Positions 30,138 to 38,540 of a DNA stretch of 64,000 bases are shown here, piece after piece. The notes beneath the pieces were generated by a model. It was not told the DNA's origin and made no database searches. It saw only the letters and a program-made list of their open reading frames with translations. Made by a program: the position numbers and the translations under genes. The DNA is from Pseudomonadota bacterium (GTDB taxonomy: Bacteria; Pseudomonadota; Gammaproteobacteria; Burkholderiales; Methylophilaceae), in the NCBI GenBank assembly GCA_029556915.1, contig JAKQIT010000077.1, forward strand, positions 62,001-126,000. The letters are read 5' to 3'. Within the stretch, counting starts at the first letter, position 1, and every line of letters starts with the position of its first letter.

Positions 30138-31017
30138 GTGAGTCGTCTACTGTACTAACTTTAAAAGGTTTTACACTGCGTGACATGAATGGAGAACTAG
30201 GTAGAGTAAGATTTTTGTAAATCAACAATTCGCTAGCTTTAGCGCGAGCTGCATGAGTTGAGTAAATTAAATCAAACTCCACCTTTTCAAAGCCCTCGTA
30301 TATTTTTTCGATTGATGGACATGAGTCATATGTAATTATTGTAGGCTTTAAATAACTCTGAAGTTTTTTTGCAATTTGCACATGATCTTGATGAGTGTAA
30401 AAATTAGTATATAGCTGACTTCCTTTTTGGTAATAAGGAGGATCTAAATAGATTAACGAGTTGTCTGGTAACTCTAGGTTGCAGCGAGTTATAAAATTTT
30501 CTGCGTCTTCTGAATACACTTTTATCCTATCACGGTATTTGCTAATTATTCTAATTCGTTCTTTTAAGGCATTTCGATTGAATCTCGCGTCCATTTTATA
30601 TTTACCAGATTGGGTCTTACCCCCAATTATTCCAGCTTTGAGTATTCCAGATCGATTTGTTCTATTTAAATAGAAGGCTGCAAATCCAAGGGTAAGTTTA
30701 TCAGTTATCAATTTTCCTCTGTAAATTTCTCTTTGAGACTCCCACTCGTCGATAGTAAATAAAGCACTATCTATCAAATTGATAAAGTTATCAGTATTAT
30801 TTAATATGGAGTCCCAAAAAGCATATATAGCAGGATCGATATCGTTGATAATTATATTTGAGACATGTTTGTTAATTAATAAGTACATCGCAGCCCCCGC
30901 ACCGCCAGCGTAGGCTTCAACATAAGTCCCATTGGATATGTTGTTATGTTTTAGTAAACTAGCTATCCATAGACCAAGTCGAGCTTTACCTCCAGGATAT
31001 CTCAATGGTGTTAGCAT
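30118..31017 (-). CDS. DNA adenine methyltransferase, D12 (Dam) class
   Basis: About 300 residues of a D12-class N6-adenine methylase. The SAM-binding motif is LRYPGGKARLGLWI near the start and the catalytic motif is LIYLDPPYYQKGS; RTNRSGI matches the family. I start at ATG 31017 (MLTPLRYPGGK), where homology begins, with AAAAGAAA as a weak ribosome site; an upstream ATG at 31071 would add 18 residues that do not look conserved. No cognate restriction gene is adjacent. It overlaps the ATP-grasp/MazG gene tail to tail by 20 bases. Confidence 0.88.
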   Translation of the reverse strand: MLTPLRYPGGKARLGLWIASLLKHNNISNGTYVEAYAGGAGAAMYLLINKHVSNIIINDIDPAIYAFWDSILNNTDNFINLIDSALFTIDEWESQREIYRGKLITDKLTLGFAAFYLNRTNRSGILKAGIIGGKTQSGKYKMDARFNRNALKERIRIISKYRDRIKVYSEDAENFITRCNLELPDNSLIYLDPPYYQKGSQLYTNFYTHQDHVQIAKKLQSYLKPTIITYDSCPSIEKIYEGFEKVEFDLIYSTHAARAKASELLIYKNLTLPSSPFMSRSVKPFKVSTVDDSLIQMVV

Positions 31018-31127
31018 GTATTTCTTTTCTAAGTATAAAAAAATTTCTAACTCTATTAAATATATCAACAATTGTTGACATTAGATTACTCAACTAACGG
31101 CTTCTAATTACTGAGTAGCATTCAACA

Positions 31128-31430
31128 TTATTTATTTTTCAACGCTTTCATACTCTTGGGCCATTGCCTAGCTGTATGATAAACCCTGATAATCTCTATC
31201 GAGCCACTCACAATTCTGTATGGTAAAACATAAGGTAGATTGCTAATGACCAACTCTTTCGTACCTTTGATCCGCCCATGACGGCCAATGTTTGGATGCG
31301 TGACAAGTAACTCAACTTGCCTATAAATTTCATCATTGACATCAAACGCTGCAACTGGATTATCTTCTGCAATGTAAGTCACCATTTCTAACAGGTCATT
31401 TAAGGCTAGTACGCGCCACCTAATCCGCAT
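31128..31430 (-). CDS. ParE/RelE-family toxin
   Basis: 100 residues with the ParE pattern: RVLALNDLLEMVTYIAEDNP at the start, VTHPNIGRHGRIKGTKELVI in the middle, and the C-terminal IEIIRVYHTARQWPK. ParE toxins poison gyrase or, as RelE relatives, cut mRNA. The start codon is 3 bases after the stop of the upstream antitoxin-like gene, so the two are translationally coupled. Confidence 0.92.
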   Translation of the reverse strand: MRIRWRVLALNDLLEMVTYIAEDNPVAAFDVNDEIYRQVELLVTHPNIGRHGRIKGTKELVISNLPYVLPYRIVSGSIEIIRVYHTARQWPKSMKALKNK

Positions 31431-31433
31431 GAA

Positions 31434-31883
31434 CTACTTTCTGGCATCGATTACCGCTTGAATAGCCGCTCTTGACTTTACTTTAGCATCATCATTTGAA
31501 AAAGTAGGTCTAGGGTCATTTATTGAAGCCTGTACGCCTTCACGAAACCACTTGTCATAGGCTGCAGCTTTGTGTGCTTCTTTCATACGCTCTGAAGTAT
31601 CATGACGTAATGCACCTTTAACTGCAATCTTATTATAGTTGGTGGCATCTAGCATATCAAAGCGCGAAATATGTAACTCACCTTTTAGATAGTTTACGCA
31701 ACTATCAAGTGAGCGCCATACACGTGGTTTATCAGTGCGTTGTGTCCCCAGAAGCTTTTCTGATATACCCAGTTTAATCAGGACAGACCAACCACCAGTT
31801 TGCCCAATAATAGAAGCCCCTTGAATTGCATTTGCTTCCACCATGCGTTTTGCAATGGACGTATCAATCGTTTGACTAGTCAT
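31434..31883 (-). CDS. ParC-like partition-associated protein / antitoxin partner of ParE
   Basis: 149 residues. Residues 1-75 (AIQGASIIGQTGGWSVLIKL, RVWRSLDSCVNYLKGEL) look like ParC-family partition-associated proteins found on plasmids and ICEs. The C-terminal 45 residues (AAAYDKWFREGVQASINDPR) look like the toxin-binding tail of ParE antitoxins. It is directly upstream of parE, so it is probably the antitoxin with an added domain. A ribbon-helix-helix motif is not evident, so the DNA-binding mode is open. Confidence 0.7.
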   Translation of the reverse strand: MTSQTIDTSIAKRMVEANAIQGASIIGQTGGWSVLIKLGISEKLLGTQRTDKPRVWRSLDSCVNYLKGELHISRFDMLDATNYNKIAVKGALRHDTSERMKEAHKAAAYDKWFREGVQASINDPRPTFSNDDAKVKSRAAIQAVIDARK

Positions 31884-32310
31884 TTTATATTCCCACTGGC
31901 TTAATTGAATCTCATTAGAACCATTATGTAATTTATCTAATAAAAATGCAACTAATGGTTAAAATAAAGGACAGCTAACTTAGCCTATTGGTTCGAGCCG
32001 AAGCGTAAATTCTCATGTGAAGTTAGCCTTAATCTACTTCATAAAATTGACACAACACTAACAACACCATTCAAATGCCTCGTTCTATGAATCTTGGTTT
32101 CGGTTAGTCAGCGGACGCGTTAAACCCACGCGCTTCAATCGACTTTCGCGGCATAAACGGCACCTGCCATCATCTTTGATGTGGCATCCTTCCATTTATT
32201 CCACGTTCAATTGACCCCTGAATAGCCTCCCCCTTCATTTCGCCGAACGCGGCATTTGAGTGGTGAAATTTAAGTGCTTCGTTCATTTATCAATATTATG
32301 GAGCATCAAA
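31884..32310. other. 427-base intergenic region before the second methylase
   Basis: Non-coding and more GC-rich than its surroundings. It holds an inverted repeat GCTAACTT (31974-31981) / AAGTTAGC (32020-32027) enclosing a small GGTTC-GAGCC stem, and several pyrimidine-rich tracts near 32180-32260. It is divergent: the ParC-like gene leaves to the left and the methylase to the right. The structured part could be an operator, RNA leader or transfer origin; no nic-like sequence is convincing. Confidence 0.4.
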
Positions 32311-32979
32311 ATGACTAACAGTAACCCAATTAACGATTTAATCTTAGGCGACAACCTAGCAGTAATGGCAACTATGCCAGATCATCATGTGGACTTTATC
32401 TTGACTGACCCACCCTATTTAGTCAATTATATTGACCGTTCACAACGAAGCATTAAAAATGATATTAACGCGGATTGGTTAATGCCGACATTTAATGAAA
32501 TGTATCGCGTACTAAAGCCTGATAGCTTGATGGTTTCATTTTATGGCTGGACTAAAATTGACTTATTTTTTGCAGCATGGAAAGCGGCTGGCTTTCGCGT
32601 CGTTGGACACATCGTCTTCCCTAAGCGTTATGCCTCCAGTGCAGGTTTTCTAGCTTACCAACATGAAAGTGCATTCTTATTGGCAAAAGGTCACCCTGAG
32701 AAACCAGTTAAACCATTAGGCGATGTCGGAAATTGGTACTATTCAGGCAATAAATTGCATCCTACCCAAAAACCGATATCAGCCCTCACGCCATTTATTC
32801 AGAGTTTTACGCCTGAGAATGGTTTGGTTTTAGACCCTTTTGCAGGATCAGGTTCTACTTGCGAAGCTGCCAAACTTTGCGGTCGCCAATATATTGGCAT
32901 TGAAATAGACCGTCAATATTTTGATTTAGCTAAAGCAAGATTAGACAGCCTCTCTAGCAGAGAAATAATTGCCGCCTAA
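32311..32979 (+). CDS. N4/N6 DNA methyltransferase (DNA methylase family, TDPPY type)
   Basis: 222 residues. Catalytic motif IV is ILTDPPYLVNY near the N-terminus, target region in the middle, and SAM-binding motif I is LDPFAGSGSTCEAAKLCG at the C-terminal end, giving the beta-class order of N4-cytosine/N6-adenine methylases. LHPTQKPISAL is a further signature. I start at ATG 32311, preceded by GGAG at a good distance; an earlier in-frame ATG (32260) has no ribosome site. Solitary; no restriction partner adjacent. Such methylases are common on plasmids and ICEs, where they protect against host restriction. Confidence 0.9.
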   Translation: MTNSNPINDLILGDNLAVMATMPDHHVDFILTDPPYLVNYIDRSQRSIKNDINADWLMPTFNEMYRVLKPDSLMVSFYGWTKIDLFFAAWKAAGFRVVGHIVFPKRYASSAGFLAYQHESAFLLAKGHPEKPVKPLGDVGNWYYSGNKLHPTQKPISALTPFIQSFTPENGLVLDPFAGSGSTCEAAKLCGRQYIGIEIDRQYFDLAKARLDSLSSREIIAA

Positions 32980-33032
32980 CGGTATCCAGCTCAGCAAAGG
33001 GCTTTTTTTATACACTAAGAAAGTGAAACTAT

Positions 33033-33251
33033 ATGACAATGACTAACGATACAATGATTGAATTTTTAACGAAAGCCAATGCTGATGCGCAATCAGTCGT
33101 TGAAAGCTTACGTACCGCTTATGGCAAATCTGAACCATTACTCAATTTACTCATTGAGCCAGAATTAGAAGCCGCAGTACACCTAAAACGACGACTCAAT
33201 GCAATATTAGAGGTTGTCAGATTAGAAAACACATTCAACCAGCAAGTTTGA
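33033..33251 (+). CDS. Hypothetical 72-residue helical protein
   Basis: Small acidic helical protein (MTMTNDTMIEFLTKANADAQ), no membrane segment. It follows the methylase by 53 bases and is followed at once by a strong terminator, so it is the last gene of that unit. A related small gene is not recognised. Confidence 0.6.
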   Translation: MTMTNDTMIEFLTKANADAQSVVESLRTAYGKSEPLLNLLIEPELEAAVHLKRRLNAILEVVRLENTFNQQV

Positions 33252-33258
33252 GTGATAT

Positions 33259-33286
33259 AGCCCCACATTATTGTGGGGCTTTTTTA
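33259..33286 (+). terminator. Rho-independent terminator
   Basis: Nine-base perfect stem AGCCCCACA / TGTGGGGCT with loop TTAT and a run of five T plus A. It ends the methylase-hypothetical unit. Confidence 0.92.
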
Positions 33287-33509
33287 TTGTTCAATTATTA
33301 AGTGCGTTTATATATATAGTGCAAAACAGCCAAGCGGTAAGGTCATCTACCACCATCTGTAAAGTAAAAAGACCATGGAAAGCCTGCTGCATCTTGAGTC
33401 CTATGGTCAACACCGTGCCAAATGGCGCGTTTACTCACCAGTATAGCCTTTAATGTTTAATGGCCTTGCTAGCCTGCTTTCCACCAATATTTTCGCCTAG
33501 ACAAAAAAC

Positions 33510-36500
33510 CTAACTTTGCACTACTCTTTGCAACAGGTCGTTTTTTATTATATCAATCTCTTTTGCAAGGCCATTGCCTTGATACGCAATAGAAATTTCA
33601 TAGTTTTTGTATTGGCCATGACGGTCTGCACTAAACCAATTGAACGAGCCTGCACAATATGTGGCATCGTCACAAATCACAATTTTGCTATGGACATTTT
33701 TTACAAGCAAGGTTTTAACGCCAATACTTTTTAATAGCGCAACTGCCTCATGCATTTCATTTTTTCTACTTTTATTAAATGAAGTGTCTGTATAAACGGT
33801 AATAGAAACCCCTCGCTGAATGGCGCTAGCCATTGTAGCCAAGGCGTCAGCACTAATGCTGTGTGGTAGTAACCATGGCGTGACTATAATGACTTTTTTA
33901 TGACTATTTTTAAATACGTCTATGAGGAATGAGTCATGCTCATCCGAATTAACAAGTTGCCTAATGGGCGTGCTATTTTTTAAATCCTGCCTAGGTAGAT
34001 ATTTGAAACTCAACGCATTAGATTCGTTGCGGAATAAGTACGACGCTAACAAGCCTCGTGGCTTTCCTCTCTGGCTAGAATCAAAAATATCCATGTCACC
34101 AAACACGAGAAAATTATCTTTAGCGCGTGAAACGGCCACATTCAACATACTTTGGTTATTGTCGATGAATTTTCCGTCTGCGTGTTTTGAGTATGTTGGC
34201 GAAAAAATCACAACAAGCCGTTCAGCACCTTGCAAAGAGTGAACTGTTCCAACAGTAAGTTCGCCTTCATTTTGCCCTACTGCGATTCCTCTAGCTTTGC
34301 AAGCTGTAGAGATAGCTCTTACTTGGCCTGTAAATGGCGCAACAATCCCCACAATTTCATTTAATGGTTTTTTATGCGTTGATTCAAGTTGTTTTTTGTT
34401 AGCAAGAAGCCACTCAGCAATCGTTTGTGCTTCAAGGTCATTTTTGCGGCTGCCATTACTATTTTGGCAAATGCCATTGACATGTAAATAGCCCACTGTG
34501 GGTAGGCCATTATAGTTTTCTGGTGAGCCGCGCTTAGGTTTTAATTTGTTGCTATAACATAGCTCGTTGCAGTAACTGATAATTTCATTAAAGCAACGGT
34601 GATGCTCAAATAAGAACATGCCCCGTGCTAAGTCAGGGTCATAATGATAGCGCGTTGCATGTTGCGCGATACGCATAACGCTGCCTGAAGAAGACACTTT
34701 ACCAAGGTCGGCAAGTTTATTGTAGGTCTCTTCATTGTACTTTTTAGGCAACATGTTTGCTGCCACCATATTCCCCACATCAATTTGCTTGGTGATTGAC
34801 CAGATGGGTTCAATTTGCTTAGTGTCTCCAATGACCATCGCCATTTTTGCCAAAGCAAATGATGCGCCAGCGACTTCTGGTAACACTTGACCTGCTTCAT
34901 CAACAATTAAAAGGTCGGCAAAGTTATACAGGTAATCATCATCAAAAATACCTTCATTGTGCCGTTTAGATAACAGCTCCTTTGGTAGCATAAAAAATGT
35001 TGAAACTGCGCAAGGGGTAAGCATCATTCTTCTATACCAACGCTTTTCCATTGCGTATTGTCCATTTTTTGCTTTTTCTCCTCCCTTTCCGTTACTGAGG
35101 TTTCCTTTATGTTCAGTGAGCAAGTCATTCATGGCAATTAGCCAGCGACCTTCCCAATAGTGCGTTGTCAGCAGGAATACATCAAATCGAATGCTGGTAT
35201 CTGCTAGCGCATCACATTGCTGCAAGGTAAGGTCATCGGCGGGAATTGATGATTTTAGTGGAGCTACAGCATTCGCCCACCCAGCATTACTTGCACGCAT
35301 CGCTTGCATTTGTACCGCACCTCTGGTGAAGCTTACTTGAAACTTTTCAAGAGCCAGCCTCGTTTTCGTTATCTTTTGAGTAATTTCTACTGATATTGTG
35401 TTGATAAATTCAAATTTTTCATCTGTATTGTTTTTTAGGAATTGCTTCGCCAGTAGCAGCCGCTTAGTTTTAACGGGAGGAATCCATGAAAACAAGCTGT
35501 AAAACAAAGGCTCTGCTGCCAGATAGGCTTCCCATGAGTTTTCCAACGCTTTCAGTGCGGTCATGTGCTCAAGTGTTGCATCTACATCATGTTTACGCTT
35601 GTGCATTTCTTCACTAGGGTTTGTGCCAAGTTCTTTAAGCAGATTTTCTCTGGCCGACAATAGCGTTATCCAAGCACTTTCGATGGACTTAAGCTTATTG
35701 GCTTCATTTTGGATTGCGGCTTGTAGAGCAGCGACGATGAATTTAATGCTGTAATCGGTTATGCTGGGGAAAGCTTTTTTTGCTGCCGCTACAAAATGCT
35801 GCTCAGCATTTTTGATATAAGCTTCATCTTCAACTTTGTCAAAAAACAACTTGGTTTGATATTTCTTTGCCGACTCAGCCTCTTTATTTGCGGCAGGAAA
35901 ATATGCGCCAAAACTTTTAATATCTGGTAGCCACCTCCCAGCAAAAACGCCTTCGCCCATTGAAAAGTCTTTCTCAAAAGCCTCAATAATATTGGTTACC
36001 GCTTGATTGTTCGTTGAGGAAGCAAAAATCACGGGGGGATTGCCACCTTCAATTGCAGCCTTTGCCCATGCCGATGCGACAACGCTTAGCAATAAAGTGG
36101 TTTTTCCCGTTCCTGGCGGACCATTAACGGCTAATATATCGCCATTGCTGGATACCATTAAGTGGTTCAATGCATCGCGTTGCGCTGCTGCTAATGAGAA
36201 TTTATTTCCAGAATGTGCTAATCGTCCACTAAATAAAGCGTTGGGCTGAATGCATGGTTCTGGCGGGTGAATAGTATCTGAAGAATATCGCTCAAACAGT
36301 GGTGTTTCTGGCTTATTTTTAATGATGTCCGCATAAAGTGCGCGGATATGCATGCTTGGACTAATAACCTCTTTTTTAACGATAAAAAAATAATCTGCGA
36401 GTTCAAATTCTGACAAAGCGTCTTTATCTGCAACTTCTGAAAGAAGTTTTTCATAGTGTTTGGTGTACTCTTGCCATTTGGATTTAAACCAATCGTCTCT

Positions 36501-36521
36501 TGATTGTTCGTTTGCTATCAC
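33510..36521 (-). CDS. SF1 helicase with C-terminal phospholipase D domain (main fragment)
   Basis: 1003 residues, the larger piece of a gene whose 5' part is at 36546-36992. A UPF1-like superfamily 1 helicase: Walker A NGPPGTGKTTLL (Gly135-Lys140), Walker B LLIVDEAGQVLPE, motif III GDTKQIEPIWS, and C-terminal motifs GTVHSLQGAERLVVIFSPTY and NVAVSRAKDNFLVFGD. A long helical insert is between the first two motifs. Residues about 855-1000 form a PLD-type domain with HSKIVICDDATYCAGSFNWF. Helicase plus PLD suits nucleic-acid sensing and cleavage in phage defence. An in-frame TGA separates the two pieces; the ATG at 36521 has no ribosome site. Confidence 0.82.
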   Translation of the reverse strand: MIANEQSRDDWFKSKWQEYTKHYEKLLSEVADKDALSEFELADYFFIVKKEVISPSMHIRALYADIIKNKPETPLFERYSSDTIHPPEPCIQPNALFSGRLAHSGNKFSLAAAQRDALNHLMVSSNGDILAVNGPPGTGKTTLLLSVVASAWAKAAIEGGNPPVIFASSTNNQAVTNIIEAFEKDFSMGEGVFAGRWLPDIKSFGAYFPAANKEAESAKKYQTKLFFDKVEDEAYIKNAEQHFVAAAKKAFPSITDYSIKFIVAALQAAIQNEANKLKSIESAWITLLSARENLLKELGTNPSEEMHKRKHDVDATLEHMTALKALENSWEAYLAAEPLFYSLFSWIPPVKTKRLLLAKQFLKNNTDEKFEFINTISVEITQKITKTRLALEKFQVSFTRGAVQMQAMRASNAGWANAVAPLKSSIPADDLTLQQCDALADTSIRFDVFLLTTHYWEGRWLIAMNDLLTEHKGNLSNGKGGEKAKNGQYAMEKRWYRRMMLTPCAVSTFFMLPKELLSKRHNEGIFDDDYLYNFADLLIVDEAGQVLPEVAGASFALAKMAMVIGDTKQIEPIWSITKQIDVGNMVAANMLPKKYNEETYNKLADLGKVSSSGSVMRIAQHATRYHYDPDLARGMFLFEHHRCFNEIISYCNELCYSNKLKPKRGSPENYNGLPTVGYLHVNGICQNSNGSRKNDLEAQTIAEWLLANKKQLESTHKKPLNEIVGIVAPFTGQVRAISTACKARGIAVGQNEGELTVGTVHSLQGAERLVVIFSPTYSKHADGKFIDNNQSMLNVAVSRAKDNFLVFGDMDIFDSSQRGKPRGLLASYLFRNESNALSFKYLPRQDLKNSTPIRQLVNSDEHDSFLIDVFKNSHKKVIIVTPWLLPHSISADALATMASAIQRGVSITVYTDTSFNKSRKNEMHEAVALLKSIGVKTLLVKNVHSKIVICDDATYCAGSFNWFSADRHGQYKNYEISIAYQGNGLAKEIDIIKNDLLQRVVQS

Positions 36522-36545
36522 CTCATCATAGTCTTCATATAAAAC

Positions 36546-36992
36546 TCAAAAACTATTGGTTGTTAAAAATGTATCTAGCGTTGATACATCGCCAATAGAG
36601 TATGAGCCTCGGTCAAGCGGCTCAAGCAGATCGCGTGCGATGCAGGTGGCTGCAGGATACATACGACCGTCACGATCAATATTGGCGTTGCTGATAATGG
36701 GTGTGATGATGCTGGGAATGCCAGCACTAGGTGCTTTCCCATGCAGTAAGCGAGCAACATATACTTGAGGTCGGATAATAATGCCGACTGTTAGCGCATC
36801 TTTAGGCTCACCTGAAAATAACTCATTAGTAAGTTCTCTGCTTAATTGGCCAGTTGCTATTTCGCTTAAAGGAAGTTGCTTGGCTTCTTTAGGTAGCACA
36901 TTTTTATCTTTAAAAGCACCAATACCACTATCCGCATCTAAAAGAGAGACTCGCCAGTATTTGGCATAGGTAAGGCTTGTTGTTTTGTTCAT
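36546..36992 (-). pseudogene. 5' part of the helicase-PLD gene, cut off by an in-frame TGA
   Basis: 148 codons (starting MNKTTSLTYAKYWRVSLLDA) ending at TGA 36546-36548. The reading frame continues unchanged past the stop as VLYEDYDEVIANEQSRDDWF into the helicase fragment, the distance between the starts being exactly 157 codons. Together the pieces give about 1160 residues, a normal size for this kind of protein. One base substitution could explain it. It may be a real nonsense mutation, a readthrough site or a sequencing error. The N-terminal domain is not recognised. Confidence 0.75.
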
Positions 36993-37074
36993 TAGAATTG
37001 CCTAGTGGTTTTTATTTTTAAAGTCATGCAATGTATGCCTGCCCCGCAATGTTGTCAACATGGTGCGTCTTAAG

Positions 37075-37103
37075 TTGACATATTGGCTGCATAAGTTTAC
37101 ATT
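37075..37103 (+). promoter_or_regulatory. Probable sigma-70 promoter of vapBC
   Basis: -35 TTGACA (37075-37080), 17-base spacer, -10 TACATT (37098-37103), 34 bases before the vapB ATG. A TGAGGG ribosome site is at 37122-37127. Confidence 0.6.
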
Positions 37104-37136
37104 TCACATATAGCACATATACTGAGGGTTTGCATT

Positions 37137-37364
37137 ATGTCACAATTACATTTTTACGTACCAGACGAAGTGGAAACACAAATACGCATTAAAGCTAAGC
37201 AGGCCAATTTGCCACTCTCTAAATATCTGGCAGAGCTTGTTAAGCGCGAAACAGGCGCACAAAACCAATGGCCAACAGGCTATTTTGAGTTATTTGACGC
37301 CTGGCAGGGCGAACCACAAACAAGACCAACTGAGTTAGCGCTCGAAACAAGGCTGGGGTTTTAA
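37137..37364 (+). CDS. vapB: VapB-type antitoxin
   Basis: 75 residues. The N-terminal ribbon-helix-helix-like region (LHFYVPDEVETQIRIKAKQA, then SKYLAELVKRE) should bind DNA; the C-terminal tail (PTELALETRLGF) would insert into the toxin. Its TAA stop touches the TTG start of the toxin gene. RHH-type rather than AbrB-type, as in FitA. Confidence 0.82.
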   Translation: MSQLHFYVPDEVETQIRIKAKQANLPLSKYLAELVKRETGAQNQWPTGYFELFDAWQGEPQTRPTELALETRLGF

Positions 37365-37766
37365 TTGATACGCCTACTAGACACCAATGCCTGCATTCAG
37401 TTGTGGCAGCGTAAAAACCTCACTGTACGCAGACATTTTACGCAACACAGTCCCGCAGATATTGCACTATGTAGTGTGGTAAAGGCGGAGCTTTTGTTTG
37501 GTGCGCTACGTAGCGAGCAAAAAGAAAGTAACCTGCAATTGCTACAAAAGCTATTTTCGCCACTATATAGCTTTGAGTTTGACGATAACGCCGCCGAACA
37601 TTATGCACAAATTCGCGCAGACCTCACCGCACAAGGCAATTTAATTGGCGCGAATGATTTAATGATCGCTGCTATCGCGCGCGCTAATAAAGCAACACTC
37701 ATTACCCACAACACAGGTGAATTTAGCCGAGTGCAAGGCTTGGCTATGGAGGACTGGGAAGTTTAG
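37365..37766 (+). CDS. vapC: VapC PIN-domain ribonuclease toxin
   Basis: 133-residue PIN toxin. Conserved acidic residues: Asp in MIRLLDTNACIQLW, Glu in SVVKAELLFGALRSEQKESN, Asp in LIGANDLMIAAIARANKATL, and the last in THNTGEFSRV. Members cut tRNA or rRNA at specific sites. TTG start directly after the antitoxin stop, so expression is coupled. The start is chosen because the PIN N-terminus (LLDTN) begins within five residues. Confidence 0.93.
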   Translation: MIRLLDTNACIQLWQRKNLTVRRHFTQHSPADIALCSVVKAELLFGALRSEQKESNLQLLQKLFSPLYSFEFDDNAAEHYAQIRADLTAQGNLIGANDLMIAAIARANKATLITHNTGEFSRVQGLAMEDWEV

Positions 37767-37796
37767 ATATTCATGGCACAATATACTTTGCCAATT

Positions 37797-38540
37797 TTAA
37801 ATACGTTGAATGCACAGCAGTATCGCGATATGGAGCGGGTAATATACATAAAATACCCACTTCAGTCTTGGTATATTAAAATCCGTTCTTGCTGCTGTAA
37901 AAATGATAGCAATGGCTACGAGAGCCCACTCATTATCATTCAGCAAACACAAGCCAGCCGTACTCGCCACCCATATTAATAGCAGCCATCTCGTTGAGTT
38001 TTTACAATAAAACCAAGCCGCAAGAATATAACTTAGGCCAAACCATTGACCTTCAACAAATACACTGCCTAACACAAATAATGCAATGGCCAACGCTCTG
38101 GTGATTAACCTTAAGTTGGTATCGTCACTATGATGACCAGTGTCTATTAACAATATAATCCAAGTAGCCATCCCTAAAGTAAACATAATATTCAGTGCCC
38201 CTATATTCAGCGACCCTAGCCCTGAATATGGAAATGCCATTTTGTAAACTGGCGTGGACGCCAACCCGATTAAGAAAGTACGTGTCATCACACGGCCATA
38301 GATACCACTATGTAAAGTGGCTGGCCTAGCCAAATTATAAGCAAGCACAAAACCAAATAATGGCATCGCGAGTCTGCCTAATGCGTACATCCAAGTAAAC
38401 TGTGCATGGAAGATGATTTTGTTGGTGTGATCCAAAGTCATGGCGATCAATGCCAGCCATTTCAAGCATTCTATTGCTCCACTCGACATCGTGAACTTAG
38501 CTAAACTAAACTGCAGGTTTTTGGCTAAATAACGCGTCAT
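37797..38540 (-). CDS. traX: TraX family membrane protein
   Basis: 247 residues, about seven hydrophobic segments. TraX pattern: LKWLALIAMTLDHTNKIIF, YALGRLAMPLFGFVLAYNLA, and the C-terminal YVYYPLHIAILL. In F, TraX N-acetylates the pilin; family members are acyltransferase-3-like. It is the last gene of the transfer operon and its ATG overlaps the stop of the relaxase gene by one base. Confidence 0.88.
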   Translation of the reverse strand: MTRYLAKNLQFSLAKFTMSSGAIECLKWLALIAMTLDHTNKIIFHAQFTWMYALGRLAMPLFGFVLAYNLARPATLHSGIYGRVMTRTFLIGLASTPVYKMAFPYSGLGSLNIGALNIMFTLGMATWIILLIDTGHHSDDTNLRLITRALAIALFVLGSVFVEGQWFGLSYILAAWFYCKNSTRWLLLIWVASTAGLCLLNDNEWALVAIAIIFTAARTDFNIPRLKWVFYVYYPLHIAILLCIQRI

